A stretch of 64,000 nucleotides of DNA from Trematomus loennbergii (Eukaryota; Chordata; Actinopteri; Perciformes; Nototheniidae), in NCBI GenBank assembly GCA_012861695.1, contig JAAOOA010000002.1, forward strand, positions 23,125,303-23,189,302, given 5' to 3'. Position 1 is the first letter of the stretch, and every line of letters starts with the position of its first letter. Below the pieces are notes generated by a model that worked only from the letters and a program-made list of their open reading frames with translations, did not search any database and was not told the DNA's origin. Of this stretch, positions 1-13,718 are shown one piece after another. The position numbers and the translations under genes were made by a program.

Positions 1-1935
1 TTGTTCTCTATTTGAATGTTAAGCATTTACACAAGAAAAATGAGACCCGTACCAAAACAAATCGGATGCTTTAATATTGTGACTAAATAAAAAAATACCA
101 AAAATAGGTGAATGTAATTGCAAACATGTCTTGATGTCAACCACACAGTCAGTCAGGGATATGGCTTACTATAAGATTGTTGTCAAAAATCACACTTGTA
201 TCATAGCCAAAATATAGTTTATGATGCCATAACTTTTCATCTCAACATGCAGCCAGTGCAGCACAGTTCAATTCCCTTCCAGTGGCAGCAGATTGGACAG
301 CAGCCAATAATATCGATATTAATGGGCACTTTAAGAACAGAGAGAGTATGAATGACACGCTGAAAGTGAGCAAAGTGTTGGAGAGAGCCAAGTGTCTGTG
401 TGTGTGAGACAGAAGGTTGTGATGACCGCTTTGAATGAAATGTCTGACCTGCCACTGAACATTAAAATGCCTAATTGAATGTAAATAAGGAAGAGTAGGG
501 TCTATAATTGACGTCCTACACGTGATTATGAAAGCCCTTTTTGTCAACCTACTCTATATTTTAAGCTTCACTAATGGATAATAACCTTCAAAGGAAGTGC
601 ACAATCATTAAAGGTTAACGGTATGCCAATTAAGCACAAGGACAGAAAGGGTACATTCTGTCTCCATGTTGACTGTTTTTTCAATGTACTTACAAATCCA
701 AAACCATTACATGCAGATACAGTATAAGATGAATACCCACTCACAACAATGAATACGTACCAGAATTGTTCTCATGAGGGATTTTCTGTCTTTATAATAA
801 TTAAAAGAACGGAATAAATTATACTTTTACTTTACCCATCAAGCACAAATAATGTTAAACATGTTCCATAATGTTCTCTTCAGAGATTTAAGACTGTCAA
901 TGGTTGTTTAGACAACAGCTTATCCTATTTAAGAGGGGGTTTAACATAGATTTCGATCCAATGCAAAAATATCTTCAAGACAAACACATTATGCTGCCCT
1001 TGTTGGTTGGGTAGATTGGGATGCATACGGATTATGAAGTTATTTCTGCGCACAAGAAAGATCAAAGTTACCTTTCAATCTCTCCATATATTTTGATAGC
1101 GGACAGCCGTGATGGACTTATTTCAATAATGGCATCCATCTACTTGTGCTTATGCAAATGCAAGAAAATGAAACATAGGACATTTCAGGGAAATTAATTA
1201 TTTGTTCTGGAGAGCGGGATCATTTATCACATATAACGTGATGGAGTGGTTGCGAAAGACTTGAAGAGGTGGAGATTCCAATGAATTTCATTTGTGGTAC
1301 AGTCAGCAGAACGCCTCTACATCCGAGGTTGAAACATTTCAGAGATTCGACAGACTGTTTTACAATTTCAAACAGGATGGAAAAGGCAGAGCGCCATTAT
1401 CTCCTCCAATGCAATTACTGTGGTGGATTTGCTGAGGGAAGATTTTCTTTTATCATGTTTATTTAAATGTTGATGTTCTTTTTGTGTTTTGGGCTGCAGG
1501 TTGTTCTCTTTCTCTGTTTGTGTGTGTCTGTGAGTGTGTTTTCATTCATGCTCTCTAACGGATGCTGCCTTAGAAGTTGTGTTTTGATTAATTTTAGAAT
1601 CTTTCACATAAACTCCCATGTGAAAGTTGTACATATAGCATGCTTAACACTAACCGAGTGTATTGAAATAGTAAAGGGGTATAAATGTGGCATTGGCCAT
1701 TATGATGCACAGAAGTACTCTGGTGTTGCAAACATTTCAAAGTTATGAATCTGATGTAGACATTTGCTGTATGTTGGGCATTATCTGCTTTTCATTGTGA
1801 GATAATGGTCTGTTAAATGGGAGAGATAATAACTGTTCCAGTCCCTTGGTTTGGTTTCTTCCTTCATCAGCACTTCAAATTTAAGAAGTACTGGCCTTGG
1901 CATCACCCCATTTTGCAGTCTCTCTCTTTCTCCAT
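1..1935. other. Gene-free AT-rich unique sequence
   Basis: No open frame here resembles a known protein and I see no repeat family. Overlapping short frames on the minus strand around 240-550 have no recognisable domain. The sequence looks like ordinary intergenic or intronic vertebrate DNA. Confidence 0.5.
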
Positions 1936-1975
1936 TACACACACACACACCACACCACACACACACACACACAGA
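1936..1975. repeat. (AC)n microsatellite with short AG tail
   Basis: An AC dinucleotide run is interrupted twice by an extra C and ends in a short AGAG tract. The peptides predicted across it are low-complexity artefacts. Confidence 0.9.
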
Positions 1976-2145
1976 GAGAAAGGTTGTCCATTACAACAAT
2001 GTTAGCTCTGTGACTCGCCTCGCTTTCATAATTAGAAATCGGACCATGCTCCTCGTTCACAGATTCCCCACTCACCCGCTGTTGCTTGGGGCCACCTCTC
2101 TGTTTGGATGAAGGCTGATTATATTCCAGTCACTGACTAGTCGCA

Positions 2146-2280
2146 ATGGCTGAAACAGAGGAAAGGAACGACGAGCGGAGGAGACGAGGGAGGGGGTTGT
2201 TGCTGGGAGATCAGGCTGGGAGTGTGATGGCTGTCTTTCTCTGGGTGGCATCCCTTTTAATCACTAAAGTAGGACTGTGA
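2146..2280 (+). CDS. Small ORF, 44 codons, unproven
   Basis: An ATG in fair context (CGCAATGG) opens 44 codons before TGA. The predicted peptide starts MAETEERNDERRRRGRG, which is acidic then strongly arginine-rich. It continues into a hydrophobic stretch (MAVFLWVASLLI) that could be a single membrane segment. I do not recognise it. No splice sites, promoter or paralogue support it, and a 44-codon frame is expected by chance in DNA of this size. It is listed only because its composition is less random than the surrounding frames. Confidence 0.12.
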   Translation: MAETEERNDERRRRGRGLLLGDQAGSVMAVFLWVASLLITKVGL

Positions 2281-2727
2281 AGAGGCTTACACTGCTGTTT
2301 TATTCAGCAGAGGAAGGACATGATTCATGTTTTGTGGATTTGATTTCATGCTGTTTACAAAGCGTACAGGGAAACCATGCTTGTTTGAAGACGTGGCAAG
2401 TGATGCCCTCCGGCTGTGTGCTGGGCATGTGTCCCATGCCATGTGTTAGTGTAATAGCAGGTGTTTTCAGTTGTCCTGCTGTATTGAGGGTGCACTGTAG
2501 ACGTCACAGCCTGCCACAGCTGGCATTGAGGAAGCAGGAAAGGCACCACTGGTAAAAATACAATTGTTTACTTATTTAAAAAAAAGTTTTTTATTAAACA
2601 AAGATAAAACTCAAGGGCACATATTTCACAAACTGAAAAAGTCCCTAATCCTTGGTTAAATGTACATTTCATGGTGTCCCAGCTGATAAACCTCACCAAG
2701 GTTTATGTATGTCAGCAATTACAAGGA

Positions 2728-3083
2728 TGGTCTGGCAGACGTTACCGCAGCATCCTGGCAAAAACAAAAAGATTCAGAGACAGTTTCTTCCCGCGGGCAG
2801 TGAGACTGTTAAACAATTGAACTGCTGAAACAATTTCATAACATTCATCTGCTACTTAGTAATATATCATTCCAATAACTTGTACTGTATATAGACTCGT
2901 ACTGCACTATTCCACTTTTTGTTCTCTCTCACTTATTTTAGAACTATTTTTCTTTTTGTATTACTTTACTATCTGTATTATTATGTTGCATTGTTGGAGA
3001 AGCCTGTGACCTATTTTTAACAACATAATTACTCTGTAGCTATGTTAGTTTGACAATAAAGAACCTTGAACCTTGAACCTTGA
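2728..3083 (+). mobile_element. LINE 3' end (L2/CR1/Rex1 group), 5'-truncated
   Basis: Positions 2728-2820 encode the C-terminal end of a LINE pol protein. The frame reads WSGRRYRSILAKTK, then RFRDSFFPRAVRLLNN and a stop, a C-terminal signature of fish CR1/L2-like elements. A 3' UTR of about 260 nt follows, with AATAAA directly before three CCTTGAA-type units that end the element near 3083. Everything upstream, including the reverse transcriptase and endonuclease, is missing, so this is a dead 5'-truncated copy. A minus-strand copy of the same family lies at 16735-17076. Clade assignment within L2/CR1/Rex1 is not resolved by eye. Confidence 0.8.
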
Positions 3084-3089
3084 CGGAGC

Positions 3090-4890
3090 AGCAGAGTTGT
3101 TTGTTTAGATTGAAGACTGACTCCACTGGATCAAAGTCAGACTGACAGACCAACATTGCCATGCCTAAAAGCATGCTGCTGGCATTTCAGTGTGGATCAG
3201 GAAGCCATAATGATGAAATCACTGGGTGTCCCTGTGTCTGACTGAGGCCTCACATCAGTCCCACCCTGCATCTATAAAATGACTGCTATTTCAGGGAGAA
3301 GGTAATCAGTTGAGACAACCCCTTTCTAACTTGAAAAGCAAATGAAAGGCTTATTCCTCTCATGTCAGATTACACAGAAATAGCTGTGTTTACCAGCAAC
3401 CAGCATTACATCTGAAATTGCCTTTAGCACTGACTTTTATATTGTTTATGGGCTTATTTTTTTCTCTAGAATACTTGATTTTAGTGAAATGCTAGGGGGG
3501 AAATACATAATTTAAATATCGCACAAGCTGCTCTGAGGACAATATCTAATAGCAACATGTATTTGTACAAATAACATTGTAGGTCTGTGTTTTGTTAAAC
3601 TGTTTATTGTTGTTATATCTTGAAAGCACATAATGTCCCAAACCTGTATGTCTACCCTATAAGATAACTGACAACATGACAACTAGTTACACATCTGCTT
3701 AAAATGATCCATGATCACCCCTACTTTCTCTATGTTATTCTAACTTTATCATTTAAAAGAATGCTGTTATATTCTTCCACCAGTTTAAAATTCAGTGCAC
3801 GTTCGTTATCACTTGTAGATCAAATTCATCATTCATGCCTGCACCACATTATTGATCTCTGTCTGTCAGCCTTTGTCACTGTTTGAGTGTAGGTATTAAA
3901 CACAGCTACTACATTTGCAATGTAATAAGGGATGCGTCTTTAAGAGATGTCTTGAAGTGTTTGCAGTGTAAAATGAAACATTAATTTACTTTGTATTGTG
4001 TTTTATTCGTAATTCCAAAACTAATTTCCTGGCCCCCAGTTGGCCAATAACAATTTCCTGACCCTCATTTATATTTTGCGTGCATCCATAAAAATATTCT
4101 AGTTATGCATTACCGAAAGTGGCTCGTAAAATATACTGTGGTTTACTCATTTATTTTGTTTGTTTGTGTCATATGCACAAACGTGTATCATACCGACTTT
4201 AAAAGGCAGATCACGACCTTCTCTTGAGAATTCAGACTACATTTTGCAGGAGGTACAGTAAATCAATTACTGCCAGACAATATGCAATTGAGATGATCAA
4301 ATTAGTGAGGAGGCTGAGGGAGGTTGGGAATCATTAAGGGGCGGGCAGAAACATGAGATGATGATACGGTAAGCAGGTGATGTAAGAAAGTATGAAGGCT
4401 TTAATGCCCAGTGTTTGTTGACAAGACAATATTAGCCTGGCCCAATGATCCGCTTGAACTGTTTTATTTCACCTCATTCACCTTATTCAGCATGGGATTC
4501 ATCTTGTGTTTGGTCACTTTCCAATGATGTGTTAGCGTTAGGGTGTTTTTGCCCCAACTAATCATGAGTAAGTGTTGCTAAAACATAATTTCTCCGCCAT
4601 ACAGAAGCTCTGATGGTGGAAGTTTTAACATAGAGACTGTGTAGATGGAGACCTTATTTTGTCTATTACAGATGCATAACAGACAAATACAATTTAATTA
4701 GTAAGTTGGACTTTGAAACAAACCTGCTACGGCTTCAGTAAATGGATATAGTTACAAGAGTTATCAGACGCTATCCAGATGGATTCACTACTCCAGAAAT
4801 AACTGTAAATAATAAGGAAATAGTAGAAATGTCTTTACCCCACTGGCAAAGCATTTTAACCAAATACGTCTTGAAGCATGAGTCTGATAC
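3090..4890. other. Gene-free sequence
   Basis: AT-rich unique sequence without recognisable coding potential or a known repeat. Confidence 0.45.
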
Positions 4891-4894
4891 CTTA

Positions 4895-5160
4895 CTTGTG
4901 GGGGAAACTTCTGTAGCAATGGAGAGTCAGGACTCAAAGAGACACGAGGAGAGCTGGAGCTTTGATGGCAAACACTGATGGTTTATTTGGAGTTACGGCC
5001 GGAGAGTTGACAAGACAGGTGGTGTGTCACGAGTTGACACAGCGGTTGCCAAACCAATTCTGAAGAACTCTTTCTGCTCGAGGTTTTAACTAGTTCGGAG
5101 TGTAATAATCAACATTCTTCATCAGTGAGACTAAACAATTATGGACCCTGAATCTAACTA
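4895..5160 (+). repeat. Unclassified dispersed repeat, copy A
   Basis: This stretch is clearly similar to the reverse complement of about 18410-18705. Shared blocks in the same order include TTGTGGGGGAAACTTCTGT, GAGAGCTGGAGCTTTGATG, CAAACACTGATGGTT, a GGAGAGTTGACAAGAC-like block and TTTTAACTAGTTC. Homology fades near 5160. One frame of the pair shares a GGEFTKQV / AGELTRQV-like peptide, which hints at decayed coding sequence, but no domain is recognisable. An LTR-element leader or an old DNA transposon are both possible. Confidence 0.6.
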
Positions 5161-5164
5161 GAGC

Positions 5165-8100
5165 TCTCGTCCATAGAAAAGAATGTGCGCCAGGGAACCT
5201 TCATCCCTGAACAGTAAACTACCTCATGGCGGCTTGTGCTCTGTCATAGACTGGCAACAACAATGCGCCCAAGCTGCTCCTACTTGGCAGCAATACCCAA
5301 GGCCGTAGACCTATGCCATGAGAAAGGAGACAGTGAGAGGAGAAAATGATGAACTGGGTCGAAGGTTGAATACCTAAGCAAATTATTCCCTAACATTACT
5401 GAGAAAGGTCTGAGACAGAGAAATTACTTGTTTGAACGAGTGTTGCAGTGCGCTGTAGAGCCTATGCATTGGTTTACCCAATTTTACATCAACAAATGAA
5501 AACCATTCAGAACGACTTCTCTTAACAAAAGAATATGTTTGGTATTTATGTGATAAAGTCTTGATCATTATAAATATGGCATTTGTTGACCTGTTACTGT
5601 ATGTGTACCTTTTATCTGCAGTAACTCACAGAGAGCATATATAAATTATACAATTAATTACCCCCCTGAAACATCCCAGATCAATAACTTTGTACAAAAT
5701 ATCTTCCAGAAACTCGCCCTTTATTCATTACTTTCAATAAAACCAAAAGGTCAAAAAGTAATACGGAGATAAAAACAGCCTGAAGTATCAAAAAGAATCT
5801 CCGTCTCATTTGAGCTCATGATTATGATGGATTATAGGCATGGATATAGTATCATCAGTGGAACAAAACAACAGATGCATAATTGCACTTAAAAAAGAAA
5901 TTGTCATTAAAACACTTCATCAATGCCATTGGTTATAGCTAAGATTAGCCATAAAATCTAGGCCTGCAGGTTCAAATCATAATTAAGATGATGGTTTTTG
6001 GTGGTACAAAGACAATTTTAACCAAAAAGATAAGGTTCATGAACATTTTGTGAAATGAAATGATAGATAGATTATTACGCCCTAAAGCCTGTATGATATT
6101 GTCTTTCTTCTCAGTGATCATTGATTCGTCTGCAATGTTAGGAGGGGAAATTGAAAAAATATTTGATTTAACACTTTAAATGCAGCCTGTTTTTAGTTTT
6201 AGTTTCTTTACAACGTAGTGTCCGTGTAAAACCAGTATGTTTAGACAGTTAAAATAGGCTATACCTTTTTCTGGCACCATTCAACTTCTCCCTGAACTAA
6301 TTATCCAGTCAGAATTCAATTTGGGACCTCTGAATTCATATTTAACTGTTTCAATTGATCACAAATGTCAAATTAATCTCCATAAATGACACTCAAGATA
6401 TGAAGTTAAAATGTTTATTAGTATGAAATTATTACTGCTTCTCGACTTGGAGCATTAGGGCAATGGCCTTGACCTGCCACTTGCCATGTAAGTGCATGTG
6501 AATTCATGAGTCTGATTTACAACCTTACGGCCAAGCAAATGCAAGGGCCCTTTTGACATGTATTCATAAATTAGACTTAGAGTTCACTCCAGCACTGGCA
6601 CACGCTGATGTACGCTTCTCAAGGGCCTTCCTCAATGTCAGCTCGTCTTCACGTTCAAGCATCTCATCAAAGAGCGATAAGTGTGTGTTGTAGTCTTTGT
6701 CTATCAAGCTGTGTCTGGCTTCAGTGGACTACCATGTTGGGAAGGCTGCAAAACAAATCTGCGAGGACCTGGAGTCTTTACGAGACACACAGGGATCAGA
6801 AGAGGGCATGGATACTTTATGAAGCGCTAAGTGGGCGCTGCTCATTATGATAACAGGAGTGTGTATTTAAGCTTATGGCATGCAAAGATGCTAATAAATC
6901 ACTGTCTGAGAGGAAAAGAGAAGGAACATAATAAAATATACACCATAGCAACTCCATTCACAATTGAACATTTTTATTATCTCTGTATATTTTATCATAA
7001 ATCCAAAATCTCTTAATATTATTTTCTCACCACTAAATGTACCTTATTTAAGAACGAAATGGACTTTCCCTTGGTTACATGGCAAATAAAGTGAAACAGA
7101 AATAATTAGGTACTCAATGGTTTCCTAAATATTAGACAAAACAAGCTTTTGATTCATTTTTATGCCTTTATTTAGAAACTGAGAATACATTGAAACCATG
7201 ACAACTCTCTGCAAAAGATTGTCTGTGATGCAAGTAAGATGGTAATGGTTTGTGTTGAACTCTGCAGGGGGGATGTGGCAAAAGGAATTCCAGAAATACA
7301 GTACATACACAAGGTCAGAGACATTTGGGATGTAAAGGAGAGTACAAACTCTGTCAAGCTTAACCTTAAGCTCTTATGACATATTGATTTGAGAAAGATT
7401 GTCATTCCATTTCTGAAAAAAGGGACATTTATATGGCTGAACAGAATATAGGTCGTTTTCTGGTTCGTGAAAACGAAATTGGTTTTGTGTGGTGGTCATA
7501 ACTCGGCTGTCTATGTCCCTGTCTATGTGATGGATATAAGGAGGGAATTCAAATCCTGTTGAAATATTAAAGTACGCATTCTCGGATTGTCAACAACAGG
7601 ATCTTTTTTACGAGCCATATTCCTCCGGAGGTAGAGCTCTGTGCTCTGTGTGTGACGTCTGCTTTCATGGAATTTGTGGTAAATTATGCATATACCTGTA
7701 TACCCTCAGGGAGGAATAATGTACTCAAGATCATGCATTATAAATGAACATGAACAACTGTAAGAGGCACGAACACCTGGCATCCTCAGGTAAGGTTAAA
7801 ACCCAACAGAATTCAAAGTCATGTAGCTTTCATAATTCTGGCCACCCAGGGGAGAGAGGCAAGGACACACAGCAGCATAGAGGCCTGCCTCTGTACTGCT
7901 CAATGTTGCTTGCATGCTATCGAAATCAAATAAGTCTCTTTGATATCCTCCCCTTCTGGCAGGACAGCACACCTCCGGCCAATCTCATCAGTTTATTGGA
8001 TCTCTCTCTCTCTTTCTCTTTCTATATATTTATATAACTGGATGTCTTTCTAGTGTTTCCCCATTGGATGGATCTTCTCCATGATGTTCCATTATCTGTT

Positions 8101-10290
8101 TAAATAGTTTTCTTTCTCACACTCTTGAAAGTTGCCAAGTTCAAGGTCAATATTGTCTTCTCAAGTCTCGCCATGGGATCACAGTGAGCAAATGGGCCAT
8201 CTCTGTTGGCCATGAGAGAGAGAGTGCAAGGGAGAAACAGTGGGAGAGAGTGTGTGTGTGCAGCTGCTCGTTGGTGTGTCTAGTGCAGAACTGATTTAGG
8301 GCCCCAGGCCACAGGAAGACGGCTGCTCTACACTCCAGGCACGTCCCTGAAACCAGCAGCAGAGGAAGCACTATTGCCATTCAGCAGCGTCGACTGCAGA
8401 CACCTAAATGAGTCTGTTCTGTCCTGCAATGCCCAATGTGGCAGTCCGCCACTTACTCGACTTCTCCAGCTCCTAATACGCGCTCACCCTCCTGCTGCTA
8501 CGCCTCCGTTCTCTCTTCCAGTCCGTCCGTTTCTTCCTCTGCCTCTTCCAGTCAATCAGTCTCGCGTCACCGTCAATCTTACTGTTTTTATCTCCTCCTC
8601 ATTCACACATTACTTTGCCCACCCATGCATTTTATCTTTCTATCACCTTTTCTTTACATTCAAAGTCCATCATGATCAGCTGCTACGTTCTTATCTGTTA
8701 CTGTCCTTTTTATTGCATCTGCAAGGCCATCAGATGTATTGCTTGTCACACAAATGTTGAGCTTTCACAATCCCTCACAGCTGTGACTACACATGTCAAA
8801 CATGTGACAAAGAAGTCCTGTTTGAGGCTCTGCAAGGCTTCTTTGTGCTTCATAATACATGTTGTCATACACATGTTATCCTCTTGTAATCAAGACTGAA
8901 TTGTTTCTGAAAACAATTCTGAAAAAGTTTTAATCTATTTATTGGAAATACCTCGTTTATTCAGCTGTTAGCCCATTAAAAATGTTTACACCATCACATT
9001 ACTGTGAGGTGACTGACTCTGTAATAAGGTCACACTTGTCAATCATAATTTCTGCCACTAAGTGGTCAAATAACGGGAGGACATGAGCCATAAAGTGAAT
9101 CAGTTCAAGTGTATCCTGCTGAAATGAAAATGTATTATAGTGTGTTATAGTTGAAACCAGAAACTAGCTTCTCGGATAACCCAATTTCCTCTAGACTATC
9201 TGAAAATGTTTCTATTTTTAGTTTTACCCACTGTCTGTCACCATTTTTCAATTACTCTCTAAACCCTTTTCAGTTTCCATCTATTTTTAGCTAAAGAGTT
9301 TTTCAGTGTTGGTTGGCAACATGAATACTTACATTTGTCAGTGGAAATGTTAACAAAACAATCCTGCAGCTAGAGTGATAAACAATAAAAGGTTTAGAGC
9401 TTTGTTTTATATAACATTTGTTTACCTGAATGAAGTCATATTTATTGAAATTCTGTGTGGTTTTGTAGAGACAGTGATAAAGAATAATTCCTAACGCATG
9501 CGTGTTTGACGTGTCACCTCTGACCTAATAGCCCTTCTGTCACCTGCGGGTTGATGGGGGAGCAGCGAAGGGTGTTAATATCACGGACGGTGTGATGACG
9601 GCTCGTGAATTCTATGAGCTTTATCGGTCCCCTGCAGCCTGCCCGGACAGCACACTGCTGCCTCTCATCTCTCCTGTGTGTTGCATTGAATATGGCTCTC
9701 CAATTGGGGTCACAGCATAAACTGATAGGAAGCTATATTGCTTCATAACTGCAGGCAAACATTTCAGCATTAAGAGCAGCAGCAGATAAATGGCAGTTCT
9801 TTACACAAGCCAACTGACAGACCCTCACATTAGAAAACAAGAAATGCATCAATCTCTAAAAAAATGTGATATAAATTAAATCCATGATTTGTCAGATTCA
9901 GAACAATGACCTCTTGTTGAAATGGCTAATCCCAAATAGACTGAGACTATTACTCTGAAACTTATAAAACTAGATAGGCAAACATGTTTTCTGTTTTGGC
10001 TCAGCTAAGCATTTTTAACACAACCGTGTCTTCCAGACTTTACGTTCTCCACAGTCTCACAACCAGATCAACCATGAAGCTGCTTCTCAAGCTTTTCATC
10101 ATTCCACGTGACCTTAATTAAAATAAACATGTATAACCATCTATATGTCCAAAACCCAGGCACCCCTGTCAACTAGCGTAAACTAATAATTATTGTAATG
10201 CACAGGCGGATTTAAGTAGGCTATATGAGAAAATGAATTCATGAAAAGCATGGTGGAAAATGTCAGACTAGATTGTTCCGTAATGTTGAA
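5165..10290. other. Gene-free sequence with short low-complexity tracts
   Basis: No supported gene. A short TC-rich tract lies near 8003-8030. The stretch about 9480-9790 is less AT-rich, looks unique, and could be conserved non-coding DNA, but that cannot be tested without alignment. Frames of up to 128 codons around 8374-8899 lack any recognisable domain. Confidence 0.45.
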
Positions 10291-10291
10291 A

Positions 10292-10504
<213 letters not shown>

Positions 10505-10520
10505 CCTGTTCATATACACT

Positions 10521-11284
10521 AATGGCGCGTTTCCACTACACGGCCTCGCTCGGCCCCTCGGTATGGCTGGGCCTCGTTAGGACTGGCTCACTTTATGGCG
10601 CATTTCCATTACAGTTTAGGAACTGGGGCAGTATCTATAGTAACGCAGTGTAGGCGGAGCCGTGACGTGATCTTCAGAGGACCCCAGAAAAACAACACAG
10701 CCGTTAGCTGTTAGCACTCAGAGCTCACAGCTCCTCATATATGTTCAGAAACTAGACAAAAGTTAAACAAGTACAAACCACAGACTGTCTGTGTCATGGT
10801 GAATACAGTCGCTGCTTTATTTATGTCTGTATAGGCCGTTGTTGTGAGTGTGGACGGTCGGAGCATATACTGCGTTAGCTTAGCCAATCTCCATTTAGAA
10901 AACAAGCATTTTAAAAGGTTTTTCCCCTGCCGTCTGTCTGCAGACTTGACAAAGCATTAATTCATGGTTTTTACTAACCGGTATCAGTATGTTGTTACTT
11001 CGGCATCATTTTGAAACGTGTATTACAATTAAATCACGGTCAAATATGTCCATCTTGTTGTAGTTGTAACCCCCTTGCCAGCGACGCTCTCTCTAGTTTA
11101 GCATACTCAGCCCGACTCAGCCTCGTTGTCTCTGGCCCTAGACCCACGATTTTATGAGGCCAGAAAAACGGTGAATTAGGACCCGCCGGCCGGTACTAGG
11201 CCAAGTGGAAACGCAACCAAAGACGGGCCGCTGACGTCACAGCCCTCTTAAACCGGGCTGCGCGCTGTAGTGGAAACGCGCCAT
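10521..11284. mobile_element. MITE, copy 1 (long form), TA-flanked
   Basis: The termini are inverted: the left reads AATGGCGCGTTTCCACTACA and the right TGTAGTGGAAACGCGCCAT. The interior repeats a diverged terminus near 10597. It shares long blocks with copy 2, for example GCTGTTAGCACTCAGAGCTC and AGACAAAAGTTAAACAAGTA. It carries about 280 bp (around 10898-11190) that copy 2 lacks. Outer flanks of the pair are compatible with a TA target (cacTA on the left, TAcag on the right), suggesting a Tc1/mariner-type or similar source. No transposase is present. Confidence 0.75.
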
Positions 11285-11704
11285 AATGGCGCTTTTCCAC
11301 AGGGCCTCACTCGGCTTAGTACGGTATGGTTAGGCCAGGCTCACTTTATGCTGCGTTTCCATTACAGTTTAGGAACTGGGATAGTATCTATGACGTGACG
11401 TCATCTTCAATGCGAAACACAAAACCAACATTAGCTGTTAGCACTCAGAGCTCACATCTCCTCATATCTGTTCAGAAACTAGACAAAAGTTAAACAAGTA
11501 CAAACCACAGACTGTCTGTGTCATGGCGAATACAGTCGCTGGTTTCTTTATGTCTGTAGGCCGTTGTTGTGAGTGTGGACGGTCGGAGCATATACAACGT
11601 CAGCTTAGCCAATCTCCATTCACGCCTAGTGAAAACGCAACCAAAAACGGGCCCGGCACGGCACGCTTAAACCGCGCTCCGCGCTGTAGTGGAAATGCGC
11701 CATT
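11285..11704. mobile_element. MITE, copy 2 (short form), tandem with copy 1
   Basis: This is the same family and orientation as the preceding element and starts directly at its right terminus (CGCGCCAT then AATGGCGC). The right end reads TGTAGTGGAAATGCGCCATT. Relative to copy 1 it has an internal deletion joining CCAATCTCCATT to a GTGAAAACGCAACC block. It encodes no protein; the 66-codon frame at 11523-11723 is a by-product. Confidence 0.75.
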
Positions 11705-11709
11705 ACAGA

Positions 11710-13034
11710 AGTGTCTAATGTGACCTTATCTGAAAAAGAACTGTACATTTAAGTGTGGAGTAGTCAAAACCAAGAAACTATATGTTATTTTATGAACTGA
11801 CCAAACTTTTGTATTAAATCGAAATGTAATGTAAATGCAACATTGAACAGTTCAGGAACTGATATGGTAGACACATGGTGGTGAAGAAGAAGGTAGCTTA
11901 AAGGCTTAAACGACTGTGAACATCATAACTCTGGGTTTGGAACTGGTGGTAATGTTTCCCTGTCAAATGCAATATATGTGAGTCCCATTAGAAGAACCTC
12001 AAAGCTTCTACTGGTTGTGCAAGTCCTAAAATCTTCACTTTTAGTTGCAGTAATGGCATATATGTTTCCTACTGAAATTGCCTTGGAGTGGTTGGTTGGT
12101 ATACTGCGCTATAAAGGGCAAATAAATCAAAAACCGTCCTAGCCCGTCACTTCAGCTGCAGCAGCTCTTAGCAGCTGTCTTGCTCATTCGCCTGTTTGTC
12201 CCTTTCCCAGATTACCTATAGGGATTGATGGCCATGCCAAGGCAAAAACAGAAAAATCCATACCACTCTCCTGCCCTTTTCATATTCCATTGATTTCATT
12301 GTGAAATATCAATCTGCATATGTCATGTACTGTTGTGGCGCTCATAATAGAACAACACATGTTTAGAAGTAAATCAACATAAATCTGCCCCAGGAAGGAC
12401 TTTTATCTTGCTTTAGGTGGGTTTTTTTTTCTTTCTCACTCTCTTTTACGGGAGCATTTAAAGAGGCAAGTCAAATGAAAAATCCATCCAATCCAAGAAG
12501 AAATTGATTTTATTCATGAAGGAAAAGCTACATTTATGAGTGCACTTTTAATTTGCATGCACATATAGGCACATGTTTACAAGCACAAAAGTACATACTG
12601 TGCAGGCACACGTTATACACAAGCTCATTAACTTAGTCACTGACAGCTAGGAAAACCAGCACACATGAGAATAAGTTTGCACTTCAGGATATCTACTGAT
12701 AATTAGGAAATGTTTTCAGTGGAGGCATACTGTACTGTATTTCTAATAAACTGTATATGGTATTTCTCTTCCTCATCAGTTTACTTAGTAGATGCAAAGC
12801 AGCCAGAGATGGAATACGTTTCTTGGAGGACATTATATCATGTCAGCTTCAACAGTTTTTTTACAGCTAATGCATACTGGCTGTGCTTAAAGCAATTTTC
12901 TGAGAATGTGCATGTCTCTGCAAATGTTATATAAATATTCTAATATGGATCATGGTCCTGATCATGTAGCTAAACCCAGGCTGAACACAAACGGATAGAT
13001 AATCATAGGATTCTTGTTCAAGATCCTTTAAAAA
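11710..13034. other. Gene-free sequence
   Basis: No gene seen. A short piece around 12100-12130 (TACTGCGCTATAAAGGGCAA and following) resembles the 3' tail of a fish SINE or LINE but is too short to assign. Confidence 0.4.
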
Positions 13035-13071
13035 TGGTTCTTGCCAGAGTGGGACCAAGTCATTGTTTTGC

Positions 13072-13200
13072 AAGTCCGAGTCAAGTCTCAAGTCTTTGCG
13101 CTCAAGTCCGAGTCAAGTCTCAAGTCTTTGCGCTCAAGTCCAAGTCAAGTCTCAAGTCAGGATGGGCAAGTTCAAGTCAAGTCCAAGTCCTAAACTTTGA
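13072..13200. repeat. 32-bp minisatellite of CAAGTC motifs
   Basis: A 32-bp unit built from AAGTCCGAGTCAAGTCTCAA plus GTCTTTGCGCTC starts at 13072, 13104 and 13136, then decays. It belongs to the subterminal region of the transposon above. Confidence 0.85.
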
Positions 13201-13599
13201 CAAAACGAGTCTTAAACAAGTCCTTATGTGCTTTTCAACAAATGTAATGACATCGATCAACAGAATAATACTTAATAATCAAACTGCTCTTTATTAGTCA
13301 CATTAATCATTTAATAATCCATTTTCTCTCTGCTGGTAAAGTAACGTGTTTTTTTCTATTTTAAGAGGGATCAGTAAGGTAAGGCTACCGTGACGGTTTG
13401 ATTCAGAAGGAGTTCAATGCATAAGAGCGCTGATGTTGAGGTGACCAGAATGTTTATTTCCACTGTGTACAACATGTTATAAGGGACCCACAATCTATCT
13501 TTATGCAAGGGATAATGTGCAGCGAGCCGGTCTCTATGGGGAAAAGAACACCTGAATCTAGATCCCTCTGCAGGTGGTACTTTAAGTATATTTTGATGA

Positions 13600-13718
13600 T
13601 AATACTTTTCTACTTTTACTTGTAACATTTTGAATGCAGGACTTTTTATTGTAACCGAGTATTCCTACACTCTGGTACTTTTACTCAAGTACAAGATCTG
13701 AACTTCTCCCACCTCTGA
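13600..13718. mobile_element. Terminal fragment of another fish DNA repeat
   Basis: The block around TACTTTTACTCAAGTACAAG, ending in TTCTCCCACCTCTGAC, matches my recollection of a common teleost repeat end (TACTTTTACTTAAGTA followed by a CCACCACTG-type terminus). Only one end is visible inside the larger transposon, so classification is open. Confidence 0.35.
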
